This document shows, piece after piece, positions 48,706-57,461 of a stretch of 64,000 bases of DNA (position 1 is the first letter of the stretch; each line of letters begins with the position of its first letter). The notes beneath the pieces were generated by a model that saw only the letters and a list, made by a program, of their open reading frames with translations, had not been told where the DNA came from and searched no databases. A program made the translations under genes and the position numbers. The stretch covers positions 186,001 through 250,000 of the forward strand of contig NZ_JZEY01000054.1 in the NCBI RefSeq assembly GCF_000969445.1, read 5' to 3'. Origin of the DNA: Devosia chinhatensis (GTDB taxonomy: Bacteria; Pseudomonadota; Alphaproteobacteria; Rhizobiales; Devosiaceae).

Positions 48706-49819
48706 TCCCGACATAGCGGGCGCGCGGCCTGATCAGCGCGCCCGTTTCAATCTGCTCCAGCGCATGGGCGATCCAGCCGACGCTGCGCGCCAGCGCAAAG
48801 AGCTGGAGCGGCGCGTCGTTCGGCAGATCGAACGCCGCGCTCATGGCGGTCAGTGCGAAGTCGATATTGGGTTTTTCGCCGCTCGCCTCCTCTCCCTCGG
48901 CGGCCAGCTGCGCGAAGAGCGCGGGCATCGCAAAGCTGCCCAGCAATGCAGCCGCCCGCACGTCGCCGTCCCGATAGAGTCGGTGGCCGAAGCAGGGCAG
49001 GGAGCCCGCCTGGCGCAGATGGACGCTTACCGCTTGCCGCGCCCCTGTCGTCGTCGCGCTTTGGACGAGGCCGGCCATGCTCTGGCTGGCATTGCCGTGT
49101 AGCGGTCCGGACAAGGCCGCCAGCCCGGCCAGGATGGCCGCTGATAAAGGCGCCCCTGTCGATGCCGTTACCCGCGCGGCAAAGGTTGAGGCATTGAGCT
49201 CGTGTTCGGCAAGCAGCACCAGAGCCCGGCGGATCGGGTCGGCGGCGTCCGGCCTTCCCCAAAGCCGGGCCAGGCGCTCATGGACCGGCGCCGATCCCGG
49301 AGCGGCCAGCGCGCTTGCGAGGTAGGACACGGACCGCGCCGCATCGCCCAGAAGCACCGCGCGGTTGCGCCCGGCAGCGGGCAGGTCGGTTGCTGCGAGT
49401 TCGGCAATGGCGCGATAGGCGGCGGCCATGCCTGGCACCAGGGCCCGAGCCCGCCCGGCAAAATCGATTTCACCCGGCGCTGACCAGAGCAGTCGCGCCA
49501 CCGCACCCAGCGTCGCATGCCCTGCCAATTCAATGGCATCCTGGCCCCGATAGAGCAGGCGCCCGTCGGCAATGCTGGAAATGGCCGTTTCCAGTACCGG
49601 CTCACCCCAGGAAATGCTCTCGGCCGCCACCAGCCTGGCGGGCCGTCGACCGCGCTGGCGGGCGGCCAGCCGCGCCACATCCTCCTCGCGATAGAGCCGC
49701 CGCCGCGGATCGGCGGGATCCGGTTTGGCTGCTATCCGTCCCCGGCTCACATTGGCGTAGAGCGTCTGCGGCTTGGTCCCCAGAAGCGCCAGCGCCGCCG
49801 CTGCACTGATCCAGCTCAT
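48698..49819 (-). CDS. Citrate-synthase family protein with MerR-like HTH domain
   Basis: A 373-residue protein with two parts. Residues 1-58 form a MerR/excisionase-like winged helix ([32 protein letters not shown]...[19 protein letters not shown]). Residues about 70-373 are a citrate synthase fold. The catalytic triad positions look intact: His241 in GPLHG, His279 in CFGHRLYR and Asp320 in NIDFA. It may be an enzyme, a DNA-binding regulator sensing oxaloacetate or acyl-CoA, or both. It is divergent from a second citrate synthase gene, with a palindrome in the gap. Confidence 0.88.
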
Positions 49820-49842
49820 CTGCCCTCACATTGATCAATTGC

Positions 49843-49866
49843 ATCAAGATTGACGTCAATCTTGAT
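49843..49866. promoter_or_regulatory. Perfect 24-bp palindrome between two citrate synthase genes
   Basis: ATCAAGATTGAC is followed directly by its exact reverse complement GTCAATCTTGAT. A smaller palindrome ATTGATCAAT lies at 49830-49839. The whole intergenic gap is only 84 bp, so a bound dimer would affect both divergent promoters. The MerR-like domain encoded next door is an obvious candidate binder. Confidence 0.8.
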
Positions 49867-49903
49867 CGGGCCAATCTAGGGTCAAACAACTAGGAGACGC
49901 AAC

Positions 49904-50977
49904 ATGTCCGGCCTCGATGACGTCATTGCCGCCGAAACCGCCCTGTCCGAAGTCGATGGCATCAATGGTCGCTTGGTGATCTGCGGGCACCGCCTCGACG
50001 CGCTGGCGGGCCGAACCGCCTATGAAGGCGTTCTGGCGCTGCTCTTTGCCGATCTGTGCCGTGGCGACGAGGGCGCTATCGGCCAAAAGCTGAGCCAGGC
50101 TCGTGGCCGGGCCTTTGCCGAACTCGCCTACCTCGATGACGCCCTCCTCGACCTCTCCGTCACCGAAGGGCTGAGAGCGTTGATGGCGCGGCTGCCCGAT
50201 GGCGAGGACAGCGCCGTCGCCTTGCTTCTGACCGCAGCCCCTGCCGTGTTCGTGCCCGCCCTCATCCGCCGCAAGGCCGGGCTTGACGCTGTGGCGCCGC
50301 AATCTGGTCTCTCCCACGCCGCAGACATGCTGGCCATGCTCACCGGCGCCACGCCCAGCCCGGCATCCATCAGCGCCCTCGACACCTATCTGGTGACGGT
50401 TTCCGATCATGGCCTCAATGCCTCGACTTTTGCCGCTCGCGTAGTCGCCTCCACCCGCGCCGGCTACACCTCGGCCGTGCTGGCGGCGTTGGGTGCGCTC
50501 AAGGGCCCGCTCCATGGCGGCGCACCCGGGCCGGTGCTGGATATGCTCGACGCAGTGGGCCAGCCCGACCTGGCCCAGGTTTGGCTCTCCACTGCACTGG
50601 CGCGCGGTGACCGGCTCATGGGCTTCGGCCACCGCATCTATCGCGTTCGCGACCCGCGCGCCGATGCGCTCAAGGCTGCCTTGCACCGCCTGGGTGCAGC
50701 CGGCGGCATGAATGCCGACCGCCTCGCTCTTGCCGAAGCGGTCGAGCGGGAGGCTCTCTCCCTCCTGCACCGCGCCAAGCCGGATCGGCGGCTCGAAACC
50801 AACGTGGAATTCTTCACCGCGCTTCTGCTCGAGGCGCTCGGCTTCCCGCGCGAGGCATTTACCGGCGTCTTCGCCGCCGGCCGGGTCGGCGGCTGGATCG
50901 CCCATGCCCATGAGCAGGTCGACAAGGGCCGCCTGATCCGTCCGCAATCGCTCTATGTCGGTCCAAAGGCCGCCTAG
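49904..50977 (+). CDS. Citrate synthase/2-methylcitrate synthase-like protein
   Basis: A 357-residue citrate-synthase-fold protein without the DNA-binding domain. It keeps His204 (GPLHG) and His243 (GFGHRIYR), but the catalytic Asp position reads Glu302 (NVEFF). It may use oxaloacetate or another 2-oxo acid with acetyl- or propionyl-CoA. Both this and the divergent gene are probably additional to a housekeeping citrate synthase. A good ribosome site (TAGGAGACGCAAC) precedes the ATG. The stop shares CTAG with the next gene. Confidence 0.88.
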   Translation: MSGLDDVIAAETALSEVDGINGRLVICGHRLDALAGRTAYEGVLALLFADLCRGDEGAIGQKLSQARGRAFAELAYLDDALLDLSVTEGLRALMARLPDGEDSAVALLLTAAPAVFVPALIRRKAGLDAVAPQSGLSHAADMLAMLTGATPSPASISALDTYLVTVSDHGLNASTFAARVVASTRAGYTSAVLAALGALKGPLHGGAPGPVLDMLDAVGQPDLAQVWLSTALARGDRLMGFGHRIYRVRDPRADALKAALHRLGAAGGMNADRLALAEAVEREALSLLHRAKPDRRLETNVEFFTALLLEALGFPREAFTGVFAAGRVGGWIAHAHEQVDKGRLIRPQSLYVGPKAA

Positions 50978-52509
50978 CCGAGCCAATCGGCAAGGGTCGG
51001 CCCATCCGCTGCACCCAGCGCATGGCCCCCGGCCAGCACGCGCAGCGTTACAGCCGCGCCGGCCCGGCCCAGCACCTCGGCCAGCCTTTCGCCCTGCGGG
51101 CGGAAGGCATCGGTCTCGCCGAGGACGATCAAAACCGTGATGCCGCTAAGATCGGTCGCCGGCACCTCATCCAGCACCATGACCGGTCGCAGCAGCACGG
51201 CCCGCCGCACCATGCCCGGATGCAGTATCATGGCCGCGCCGAGCAGGTTCGCACCATTGGAATAGCCCAGGGCGATCATCCGCTCCGGGTCGAGCCCATA
51301 GGCGCCACGCGCCTCCTCGAAAAATGCCTCGAGCGCCCCGGATTCGAACCGCACGTCCTTCTGGTCGAAGATCATCGGTCCCAGCGCGCGGAACCAGCGC
51401 CGCGTGCCGTCCTCGGTGCTGCGGCCGCGCAGGCCCAGCAGCGTTGCATCAGGCGCCGCCTCATGCGCCAGCGGCATCAGGTCGGTCTCGTCCCCGCCCG
51501 TGCCATGCAGCAGTACCAGCGTCGTCCCATCAGGCGCCGCCGGCGTAAAGAACCGATGCTTGTAGATGAGGTCTCGATAAACCACGCGTTCTTCGCCCGG
51601 CAGTGCGAACTGGGGCAGCATCACCTTCATGGCTTCCGGGTCCGGCGTCTCCGGCGGCATGAACAATGTCGTGCCCAGCGTTTCCAGCGGTTCGTCCAAG
51701 GTAAAGCCCGGCCCATCGCTGGCCATTTCGATCAGCACGCCTCCTGGCTCGCGCACATAGAGGGAGGTGAAATAATTGCGGTCATGCACATTGGTAAGGC
51801 TCGAATTGCGCCGGCGCAGGTCCGCCGCCACCGCTTCTACTTCTGCCGCATCCGCTGCCCGCAGGGCCACATGGTCTGCCGTACCCGTCCCGGGTGCTCC
51901 CGGCCAGAACCCAGCCGCATCCCGCACATCGAGCACGTCGCCTGTGTCCGATACCAGCCGCTGGATTGGTCCTTCGCGGCGCTCGGCGCGAAACCCGAAG
52001 GATCGCGTCAGAAAATCGACGCTCTCCTCCTGCACCTCTGTCAGCAGGGTAACCCCGCGGATACGCCTGACCCTGTGTCCGGCCGGAACATCGCCGTCCG
52101 GCATGTCGAGGGCAGGCAGGTCCGCGCTCACCAGTTTGATCACGATCCCGTCGGGGTCGCGCAGCCGGAGCACGGTCTCGCCGAATTCCTGCCCCGTGCC
52201 GTCGCTCCTCACCCCCAGGCGCAAGGCCCGCTCGATCCAGAAGCCGATCGAGCCCGGCGCTACCGCAAGCGCCACTTCGCTTATCTGCCCGGCACCCACG
52301 CCGCCCGACGATCCGCCCTGCCACACGAGAAATGTCAGCAGCGATCCCGGGCTGGCGTCATGATCGCCATAGAACAGGTGCAACTGCCGCGCATCCTCAT
52401 AGCCACCGGTGCGCTTGACCAGCCGCAGGCCCAGAAAGCCGACATAGAAATCCACATTGGCCTGCACATCGCCGGTAATGAGCGTGACGTGATGGATGCC
52501 GGAGGTCAT
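50974..52509 (-). CDS. Fusion of ring-cleaving dioxygenase (VOC) and serine carboxylesterase
   Basis: A 511-residue fusion. Residues 1-310 contain two VOC modules with a 2-His-1-Glu iron site (His7 in IHHVTL, His213 in ADHVAL, Glu261 in VLIEMA), as in MhqO/LinE-type hydroquinone dioxygenases. Residues about 318-511 form an alpha/beta hydrolase with LVLLHGTGGDETDLMPLA, nucleophile Ser417 in GYSNGAN, Asp467 and His496, as in MhqD-type esterases. Quinone or hydroquinone detoxification is the likely role. The ATG overlaps the mutL stop (ATGA). Confidence 0.88.
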   Translation of the reverse strand: MTSGIHHVTLITGDVQANVDFYVGFLGLRLVKRTGGYEDARQLHLFYGDHDASPGSLLTFLVWQGGSSGGVGAGQISEVALAVAPGSIGFWIERALRLGVRSDGTGQEFGETVLRLRDPDGIVIKLVSADLPALDMPDGDVPAGHRVRRIRGVTLLTEVQEESVDFLTRSFGFRAERREGPIQRLVSDTGDVLDVRDAAGFWPGAPGTGTADHVALRAADAAEVEAVAADLRRRNSSLTNVHDRNYFTSLYVREPGGVLIEMASDGPGFTLDEPLETLGTTLFMPPETPDPEAMKVMLPQFALPGEERVVYRDLIYKHRFFTPAAPDGTTLVLLHGTGGDETDLMPLAHEAAPDATLLGLRGRSTEDGTRRWFRALGPMIFDQKDVRFESGALEAFFEEARGAYGLDPERMIALGYSNGANLLGAAMILHPGMVRRAVLLRPVMVLDEVPATDLSGITVLIVLGETDAFRPQGERLAEVLGRAGAAVTLRVLAGGHALGAADGPTLADWLG

Positions 52510-54317
52510 CGGCTTCTCCCGAACAGGCGCTCGATGTCACCCTTTTTCAGTTCCACATAGGTGGGGCGGCCATGGATGCACTGGCCCGAATGCGGTGTCG
52601 CTTCCATGTCGCGGAGCAGGGCGTTCATCTCGTCGACGCGCAACCGCCGCCCCGACCGTACAGACCCGTGACAGGCCATTCGTGCGATAATCGCCTCCAT
52701 CCGGTCCGTCAGCGCGGCCGCGCTGTCCCATTCCGCCAATCCATCGGCCAGGTCGCGCACGAGGCCGGAAATATCGGTATTGCCCAGGATAGCCGGCGTT
52801 TCCCGCACGGCGATGGCGCGCGGCCCGAAACGGTCGAGATAGAGCCCGAAAGCCTCCAGTTCCGGCGCCGCCTCTTCCAGTCGCCCGCAATCTTCTTCCG
52901 GCAATTCGACGATCACCGGAATAAGCTGGGCCTGGCTGGCCACCGGCCCCGACGCCATCTGCGCCTTGAACCGCTCATAGACCAGCCGTTCATGGGCCGC
53001 ATGCTGGTCCACCAGCAACAGCCCGGCATCGTTCTGGGCAATGATGTAATTGTCGAACATCTGCGCCCGCGCCGTGCCCAGCGGATAATCCACCAGCTCC
53101 GTCACGCTCTCGACCGCCTCGACACGCCCGCTAGGCTCGGTAAACCCCGAAAGTTGCCCAGGCGCCCGGTTGAGATGAAGCGGCGCGCGCTCCATGCCCC
53201 AGCCCGTGGATATTGGCCGCTCCAGCACTGGGGAAGTCTCGCCGCCGCTGGGCAAGGCAGGCGCCATGTCAGGCGCGGTAAAGGCGCCTAGGATATCGTC
53301 GGCGACGCTGGTCGAGGCCTTGAAGCCCGCCGCCGCCAGCGCCATGCCGATGGCCCGGATCACGGCGCTGCGCACCGCACCCTGGTCCTGGAATCGCAAC
53401 TCGGCCTTGGCCGGGTGCACGTTGACGTCCACTGCCGCCGGGTCGATGGCGATATAGAGCGCCACGACCGGAAAGCGGTCGCGGAACACATAATCGGCAT
53501 AGGCGGCGCGCACCGCACCCACCAGCACCTTGTCGCGCACCGACCGGCCATTGACGAAATAGAACTGGCTGAGCGAATTGGCCCGCGTATAGGTCGGCAG
53601 GCCCGCCATCCCGGCCACCACCACGCCATGGCGCGCATTGGCCAGCACCGCGGCATTCTCAACGAAATCGGCGCCCATCACCTGGCCCAGCCGTGCCGCC
53701 AGCGCGCCTTCGCCCGTCACTGCCGGCCAGTTGGAGGTGCTGCGATCGCTCCCCTCCAGCACGAAGTGGATATCAGGATTGGCCATGGCCAGCCGCTTGA
53801 TCACATCGGTAATGGCGCTGCTCTCGGCCCGCACGCCCTTGAGGAATTTGCGGCGCGCCGGCACCTGCGCGAAAATATCCTTCACCTCGATGACCGTGCC
53901 GCGGTTCATCGCCTGCGGCATTGGCCCGCTGCGCCGGCCATTGTCCACCACCAGCACGAGGCCGCTTTCGGCCTCCTGCGTGCGCGAGGCCACCGAAAGC
54001 CGCGCCACCGAGCCGATCGAGGCCAGCGCCTCGCCCCGGAACCCCAGCGTCCTGATGTCATCGAGATCGTCGGCGGAGAGTTTCGAAGTGGCGTGCCGCT
54101 CCACGCTCAGCAGCAGATCGTTTCGATCCATGCCATGGCCATCGTCGCTGATGCGGATCAGGTCCATGCCGCCATTGGCAGTCGTGATGACGATGCGTCT
54201 TGCCCCCGCATCGATGGAATTTTCGACCAGTTCCTTGACCACGCTGGCCGGCCGCTCGACCACTTCGCCGGCGGCAATGCGGTTGATCAGGTCTTCGGGC
54301 AATTGACGGATGGGCAA
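52506..54317 (-). CDS. mutL: DNA mismatch repair protein MutL
   Basis: A 603-residue GHKL ATPase coordinating mismatch repair. The N-terminus reads PIRQLPEDLINRIAAGEVVERPASVVKELVENSIDAGA, with DDGHGM and the LGFRGEALASI ATP-lid motif. The C-terminal dimerisation part has QHAAHERLVYERFKA and ACHGSVRSGRRL, and GQCIHGRPT near the end. Translation probably begins at TTG 54317, which has AGGAGA at the right distance and matches the family N-terminus; no ATG fits. Confidence 0.97.
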   Translation of the reverse strand: MPIRQLPEDLINRIAAGEVVERPASVVKELVENSIDAGARRIVITTANGGMDLIRISDDGHGMDRNDLLLSVERHATSKLSADDLDDIRTLGFRGEALASIGSVARLSVASRTQEAESGLVLVVDNGRRSGPMPQAMNRGTVIEVKDIFAQVPARRKFLKGVRAESSAITDVIKRLAMANPDIHFVLEGSDRSTSNWPAVTGEGALAARLGQVMGADFVENAAVLANARHGVVVAGMAGLPTYTRANSLSQFYFVNGRSVRDKVLVGAVRAAYADYVFRDRFPVVALYIAIDPAAVDVNVHPAKAELRFQDQGAVRSAVIRAIGMALAAAGFKASTSVADDILGAFTAPDMAPALPSGGETSPVLERPISTGWGMERAPLHLNRAPGQLSGFTEPSGRVEAVESVTELVDYPLGTARAQMFDNYIIAQNDAGLLLVDQHAAHERLVYERFKAQMASGPVASQAQLIPVIVELPEEDCGRLEEAAPELEAFGLYLDRFGPRAIAVRETPAILGNTDISGLVRDLADGLAEWDSAAALTDRMEAIIARMACHGSVRSGRRLRVDEMNALLRDMEATPHSGQCIHGRPTYVELKKGDIERLFGRSR

Positions 54318-54475
54318 GGCGATTCTCCTGTCCCGCCAATATAGGGCAGGGCTTTGCGCTTTCCGACCCGCTTTCCCCGATTGTGCCCAGCCCAGGGCCC
54401 TCCTGCTGCAGCCGGGCGCACGGACGGATGCGTTAAGTGATTGACCAGCGCCGCTGGTCGGGGTCACCTAGCGCA

Positions 54476-56185
54476 ATGACTGTACCACCCCTGTCCCGGC
54501 AGCCGATACTGACCAGGCGCATCGATGCCTTCTGGGATGCGATGGCGCAGCGTTTCTCCATGCCGGGCCTGTTGGTCGGCTCGATCTTCTTTGCCCTCTC
54601 GCTCACCCCCTCGCTGCTTCCCCGCACGGAGATCGTCCAGGGCGTCCTTTCGGGCTGCTGCTTTGCCGTGGGCTATGGCTTCGGCAACCTGGGCCATTGG
54701 CTCTGGGGTTTTCTCGGACTCAAGGTGCCGCCTGGGCGGGTGACGCGTGCGCTGGGCATGCTCGTGGCCCTGGTCGGGCTGGCGCTGGTGGTCCTGGCGC
54801 TGTCCTATGCCAATACCTGGCAGAATTCGGTGCGCCAGGTCATGCAGCTGCCGCCGGTGGATCGCTCCCAGCCACTCGTGATCGCCGCCGTCGCCATCCC
54901 CATCGCCTCGGCTCTGATGGTCATGGGCTGGCTTCTCGTGCTGCTCGTGCGGCTGGTCTGGTCGTGGCTGGCGCCGCATCTGCCGCGCCGGGCGGCCCTG
55001 GTCCTTGCCACGCTTCTGGTGGCCATCGTCGTCGGTGCCCTTGTCAATAACCTCTTCTGGCGCAGCGCCCTGCGCGCCGCCGACAATTTCTACGAGCGGC
55101 TCGATGCCTTGGTCTCCACCGACGACGCGGCCCCACAGGAAGCCTGGAAGACCGGCAGCGCCCAGTCGCTGATTGACTGGGAGACGATCGGCAAGGATTC
55201 GCGCATCTATATCCAGTCCGGCCCCGGCGCTGCCGATATCACGCGCGTCACCGGGCGCCCCGCCATCGAGCCGCTGCGCACCTATGTGGGCCTGCGCTCG
55301 GCGCCCAGCGTGGAAGAGCGGGCCCAATTGGCGCTCGACGAATTGCTGCGCGTGGGCGCTTTCGAGCGCTCCGTGCTGGTGCTGATCATGCCCGTCGGTA
55401 CCGGCTGGGTGGATCGGGCCGGCATCGACACGCTCGAATATCTCCATGCCGGCGACGTCGCCAGCGTCGCGGTGCAATATTCCTATCTCACCAGCGCGCT
55501 CTCGCTTCTGGTGGAGCCCAGTTATGGCGCCGAAACCGCTCAGGCCCTGTTCGATCTGGTCTATGGCTATTGGACGGCGCTGCCGCGCGACCAGCGTCCG
55601 CGTCTTTATCTGCATGGCCTCAGCCTGGGAGCCATGGCATCGCAGAATTCGACCACCGTCTACGACGTCCTGGGCGATCCCTTCGATGGCGCGCTCTGGG
55701 TGGGCCCGCCCTTCTCCAGCAGCATCTGGGGCCGCGTCACCGAAAGCCGCCAGCCCGGCACGCCCTATTGGTTGCCCCGCTTCGGCAATTCCTCCGCCAT
55801 CCGCTTCATGAACCAGTCCGGCGGCATCGGCTGGGACGCTGTGCCCTGGGGGCCCATGCGCATCGTTTTCCTGCAATATGCCAGCGATCCCATCGTGTTC
55901 TTTTCTTTCGATGCGGACTGGCAGCGACCAGAATGGTTCGACGAGCCGCGCGGCCCCGATGTCTCTCCGGCGCTCAATTGGTATCCGATGGTCACGTTCC
56001 TGCAATTGGCGCTCGACACGGCCCTGTCGCAAACCGCACCGGTGGGCTATGGACACGTCTATTCGCCGCGCGACTATATCGATGCCTGGTACGAGGTAAC
56101 CCAGCCGCCGGGATGGACCCGCGCCCAGCGCGATGCGCTCAAGGCGGCGATCGATCCCGATGCCTATTCTGCGTTGCCACAATGA
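54476..56185 (+). CDS. Membrane alpha/beta hydrolase (Abhydrolase_9 / DUF2319)
   Basis: About 569 residues. The N-terminal third has four membrane segments (FSMPGLLVGSIFFALSLTPSLLPR; VGYGFGNLGHWLWGFLGL; and two more). The C-terminal two thirds form an alpha/beta hydrolase of the Abhydrolase_9 type, with nucleophile motif GLSLGA in RLYLHGLSLGAMASQ. Substrate is unknown. The start may be ATG 54476 or GTG 54437. Its TGA overlaps the tadA ATG (ATGA). It is divergent from mutL. Confidence 0.85.
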   Translation: MTVPPLSRQPILTRRIDAFWDAMAQRFSMPGLLVGSIFFALSLTPSLLPRTEIVQGVLSGCCFAVGYGFGNLGHWLWGFLGLKVPPGRVTRALGMLVALVGLALVVLALSYANTWQNSVRQVMQLPPVDRSQPLVIAAVAIPIASALMVMGWLLVLLVRLVWSWLAPHLPRRAALVLATLLVAIVVGALVNNLFWRSALRAADNFYERLDALVSTDDAAPQEAWKTGSAQSLIDWETIGKDSRIYIQSGPGAADITRVTGRPAIEPLRTYVGLRSAPSVEERAQLALDELLRVGAFERSVLVLIMPVGTGWVDRAGIDTLEYLHAGDVASVAVQYSYLTSALSLLVEPSYGAETAQALFDLVYGYWTALPRDQRPRLYLHGLSLGAMASQNSTTVYDVLGDPFDGALWVGPPFSSSIWGRVTESRQPGTPYWLPRFGNSSAIRFMNQSGGIGWDAVPWGPMRIVFLQYASDPIVFFSFDADWQRPEWFDEPRGPDVSPALNWYPMVTFLQLALDTALSQTAPVGYGHVYSPRDYIDAWYEVTQPPGWTRAQRDALKAAIDPDAYSALPQ

Positions 56186-56634
56186 CTGACCCAATCGAAA
56201 AACCCATGGACCTCGCGCTGCGCCTCGCCGAGGAAGCGGCGGCCCATGGCGAAGCGCCCATCGGCGCGGTGATCGTCGAAAACGGCCGCGTCCTTGCTGC
56301 GGAGCGAAACCGCATGCAGGCCATGGGCGACCCGACTGCCCATGCCGAAATGCTGGCGATCCGCAGCGCCTTGGCCGCGCGCGGCACCGGCCGGCTCGAT
56401 GGCTGCGATCTCTATGTGACGCTCGAGCCCTGCGCCATGTGCGCCGGGGCCATTGCCCATACCCGCCTGCGCCGGGTGTATTTTGCCGCCGAGGACATCA
56501 AGGCCGGTGCGGTTGAGAACGGTGTGCGCCTCTTCGACCAGCCCAGTTGCCACCATCGACCGGAAGTGATCGGCGGGCTCTCGTCCGCGCGCGCCCAGGC
56601 ACTGCTCGTGGCGTTCTTCAAGTCCCTGCGGTAA
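56182..56634 (+). CDS. tadA: tRNA-specific adenosine deaminase
   Basis: A 150-residue zinc deaminase that converts A34 to inosine in tRNA-Arg. The zinc/catalytic motif is HAEMLAI with PCAMCAGAI, and the ARAQALLVAFFKSLR C-terminus is typical. The ATG at 56182 overlaps the stop of the hydrolase gene. Family confusion with guanine deaminase is unlikely given length and the CAMCAGA sequence. Confidence 0.93.
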   Translation: MTDPIEKPMDLALRLAEEAAAHGEAPIGAVIVENGRVLAAERNRMQAMGDPTAHAEMLAIRSALAARGTGRLDGCDLYVTLEPCAMCAGAIAHTRLRRVYFAAEDIKAGAVENGVRLFDQPSCHHRPEVIGGLSSARAQALLVAFFKSLR

Positions 56635-56663
56635 AGGCCCGCCCGCCACAGGGCAGGGGCATC

Positions 56664-56699
56664 TAACATGATGTTAAAAATATTTGACTCAATGTCAAA
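56664..56699. promoter_or_regulatory. Two palindromes before the membrane-protein/HTH pair
   Basis: TAACAT-g-ATGTTA (56664-56676) and TTTGAC-tcaat-GTCAAA (56683-56699) lie side by side in a locally AT-rich stretch. Both are perfect. They are well placed to be operators for the Xre-type protein encoded two genes on, giving autoregulation. The TTGAC in the second could also be a -35 box. Confidence 0.6.
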
Positions 56700-56742
56700 A
56701 ATGACGGATATCAAGTGCAGAATACTTTGCACGAGGTGCCTC

Positions 56743-57207
56743 ATGACCATGCGTGAACGGGTGGCCTGGATTTCCGTCGTCACCTCGCTCGTGATCTTCG
56801 GCTACTATTTCGCCAGCGTCTGGAGCGATTTCGCGCTGCGGATGCTGGATGGCGACGAACTGTTCTGGCGCTTCCTCAAATGCTTCGGCGTCGCCATGCT
56901 CATCATGCTGCCGGGTGCCATGATCGGCGCCTATCTCCGCGGCGAGAAGTTCGATCCGCCCCCTGACGAAATGGAGCGCCAGATCGAGGCGCGCTCCAAT
57001 CGCGTCGGCCTCATCGTGCTCGAACTGGCCCTTGTGGGTGTCGTGCTGATGAGCAAGGCAATTACCGACATTGCTCGGGCTGATTTTGCCGGCGATCCGG
57101 CGGGCGCCACGGCAATTCTGCTCATCAATCTCCTGCTCTTCGTCACTGCCTCGGCCGCAGTCTTGCGCGAAATCCTGACCATCATCCAATATCGCAGGCT
57201 CGCCTGA
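56743..57207 (+). CDS. Small membrane protein, unknown function
   Basis: A 154-residue protein with about four membrane helices: VAWISVVTSLVIFGYYFASVW, FGVAMLIMLPGAMIGAYL, VGLIVLELALVGVVLM and ATAILLINLLLFVTASAAVL. A charged loop DEMERQIEARSNR lies between helices two and three. This layout is typical of membrane proteins paired with small Xre regulators. The ATG at 56743 with AGGTG upstream is preferred; an in-frame start at 56668 would lie within the palindromes. Its TGA overlaps the next ATG by one base. Confidence 0.7.
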   Translation: MTMRERVAWISVVTSLVIFGYYFASVWSDFALRMLDGDELFWRFLKCFGVAMLIMLPGAMIGAYLRGEKFDPPPDEMERQIEARSNRVGLIVLELALVGVVLMSKAITDIARADFAGDPAGATAILLINLLLFVTASAAVLREILTIIQYRRLA

Positions 57208-57440
57208 TGCCGCCGCCGCCCCCGATCACCAACACCATCCGTCGGCTGCGGTTCGACCATGGCGAGATGACCCAGCAGGAGCTGGCCGACCGCATCGGCA
57301 TGACCCGCCAGACCGTCGCCGCGATCGAGCAGAACAAATATTCGCCGTCCCTCGAAGCCGCCTTCCGCATCGCCGAAACCTTCGGCGTCGAGATCGGAGA
57401 GGTCTTCCAGTGGAAGGCCGGCACCATGCAGGAACGCTGA
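57207..57440 (+). CDS. Xre-family HTH regulator
   Basis: A 77-residue protein that is almost only an HTH: IRRLRFDHGEMTQQELADRIGMTRQTVAAIEQNKYSPSLEAAFRIAETFGVEIGEVFQW. This is the SdpR/YozG-like minimal regulator group. The start is ATG 57207 in TGATG, coupled to the membrane protein gene. Its own operon and perhaps the following reductase gene are the likely targets. Confidence 0.92.
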   Translation: MPPPPPITNTIRRLRFDHGEMTQQELADRIGMTRQTVAAIEQNKYSPSLEAAFRIAETFGVEIGEVFQWKAGTMQER

Positions 57441-57461
57441 GCGTTCAAAGGGGAGTCCATC

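Noticed and set aside
51336..51350. tRNA T-arm-like sequence (GGTTCGAATCCGGGG on the minus strand)
   Set aside because: It lies in the middle of the esterase half of the dioxygenase fusion gene, and no acceptor, D or anticodon arms fit around it.
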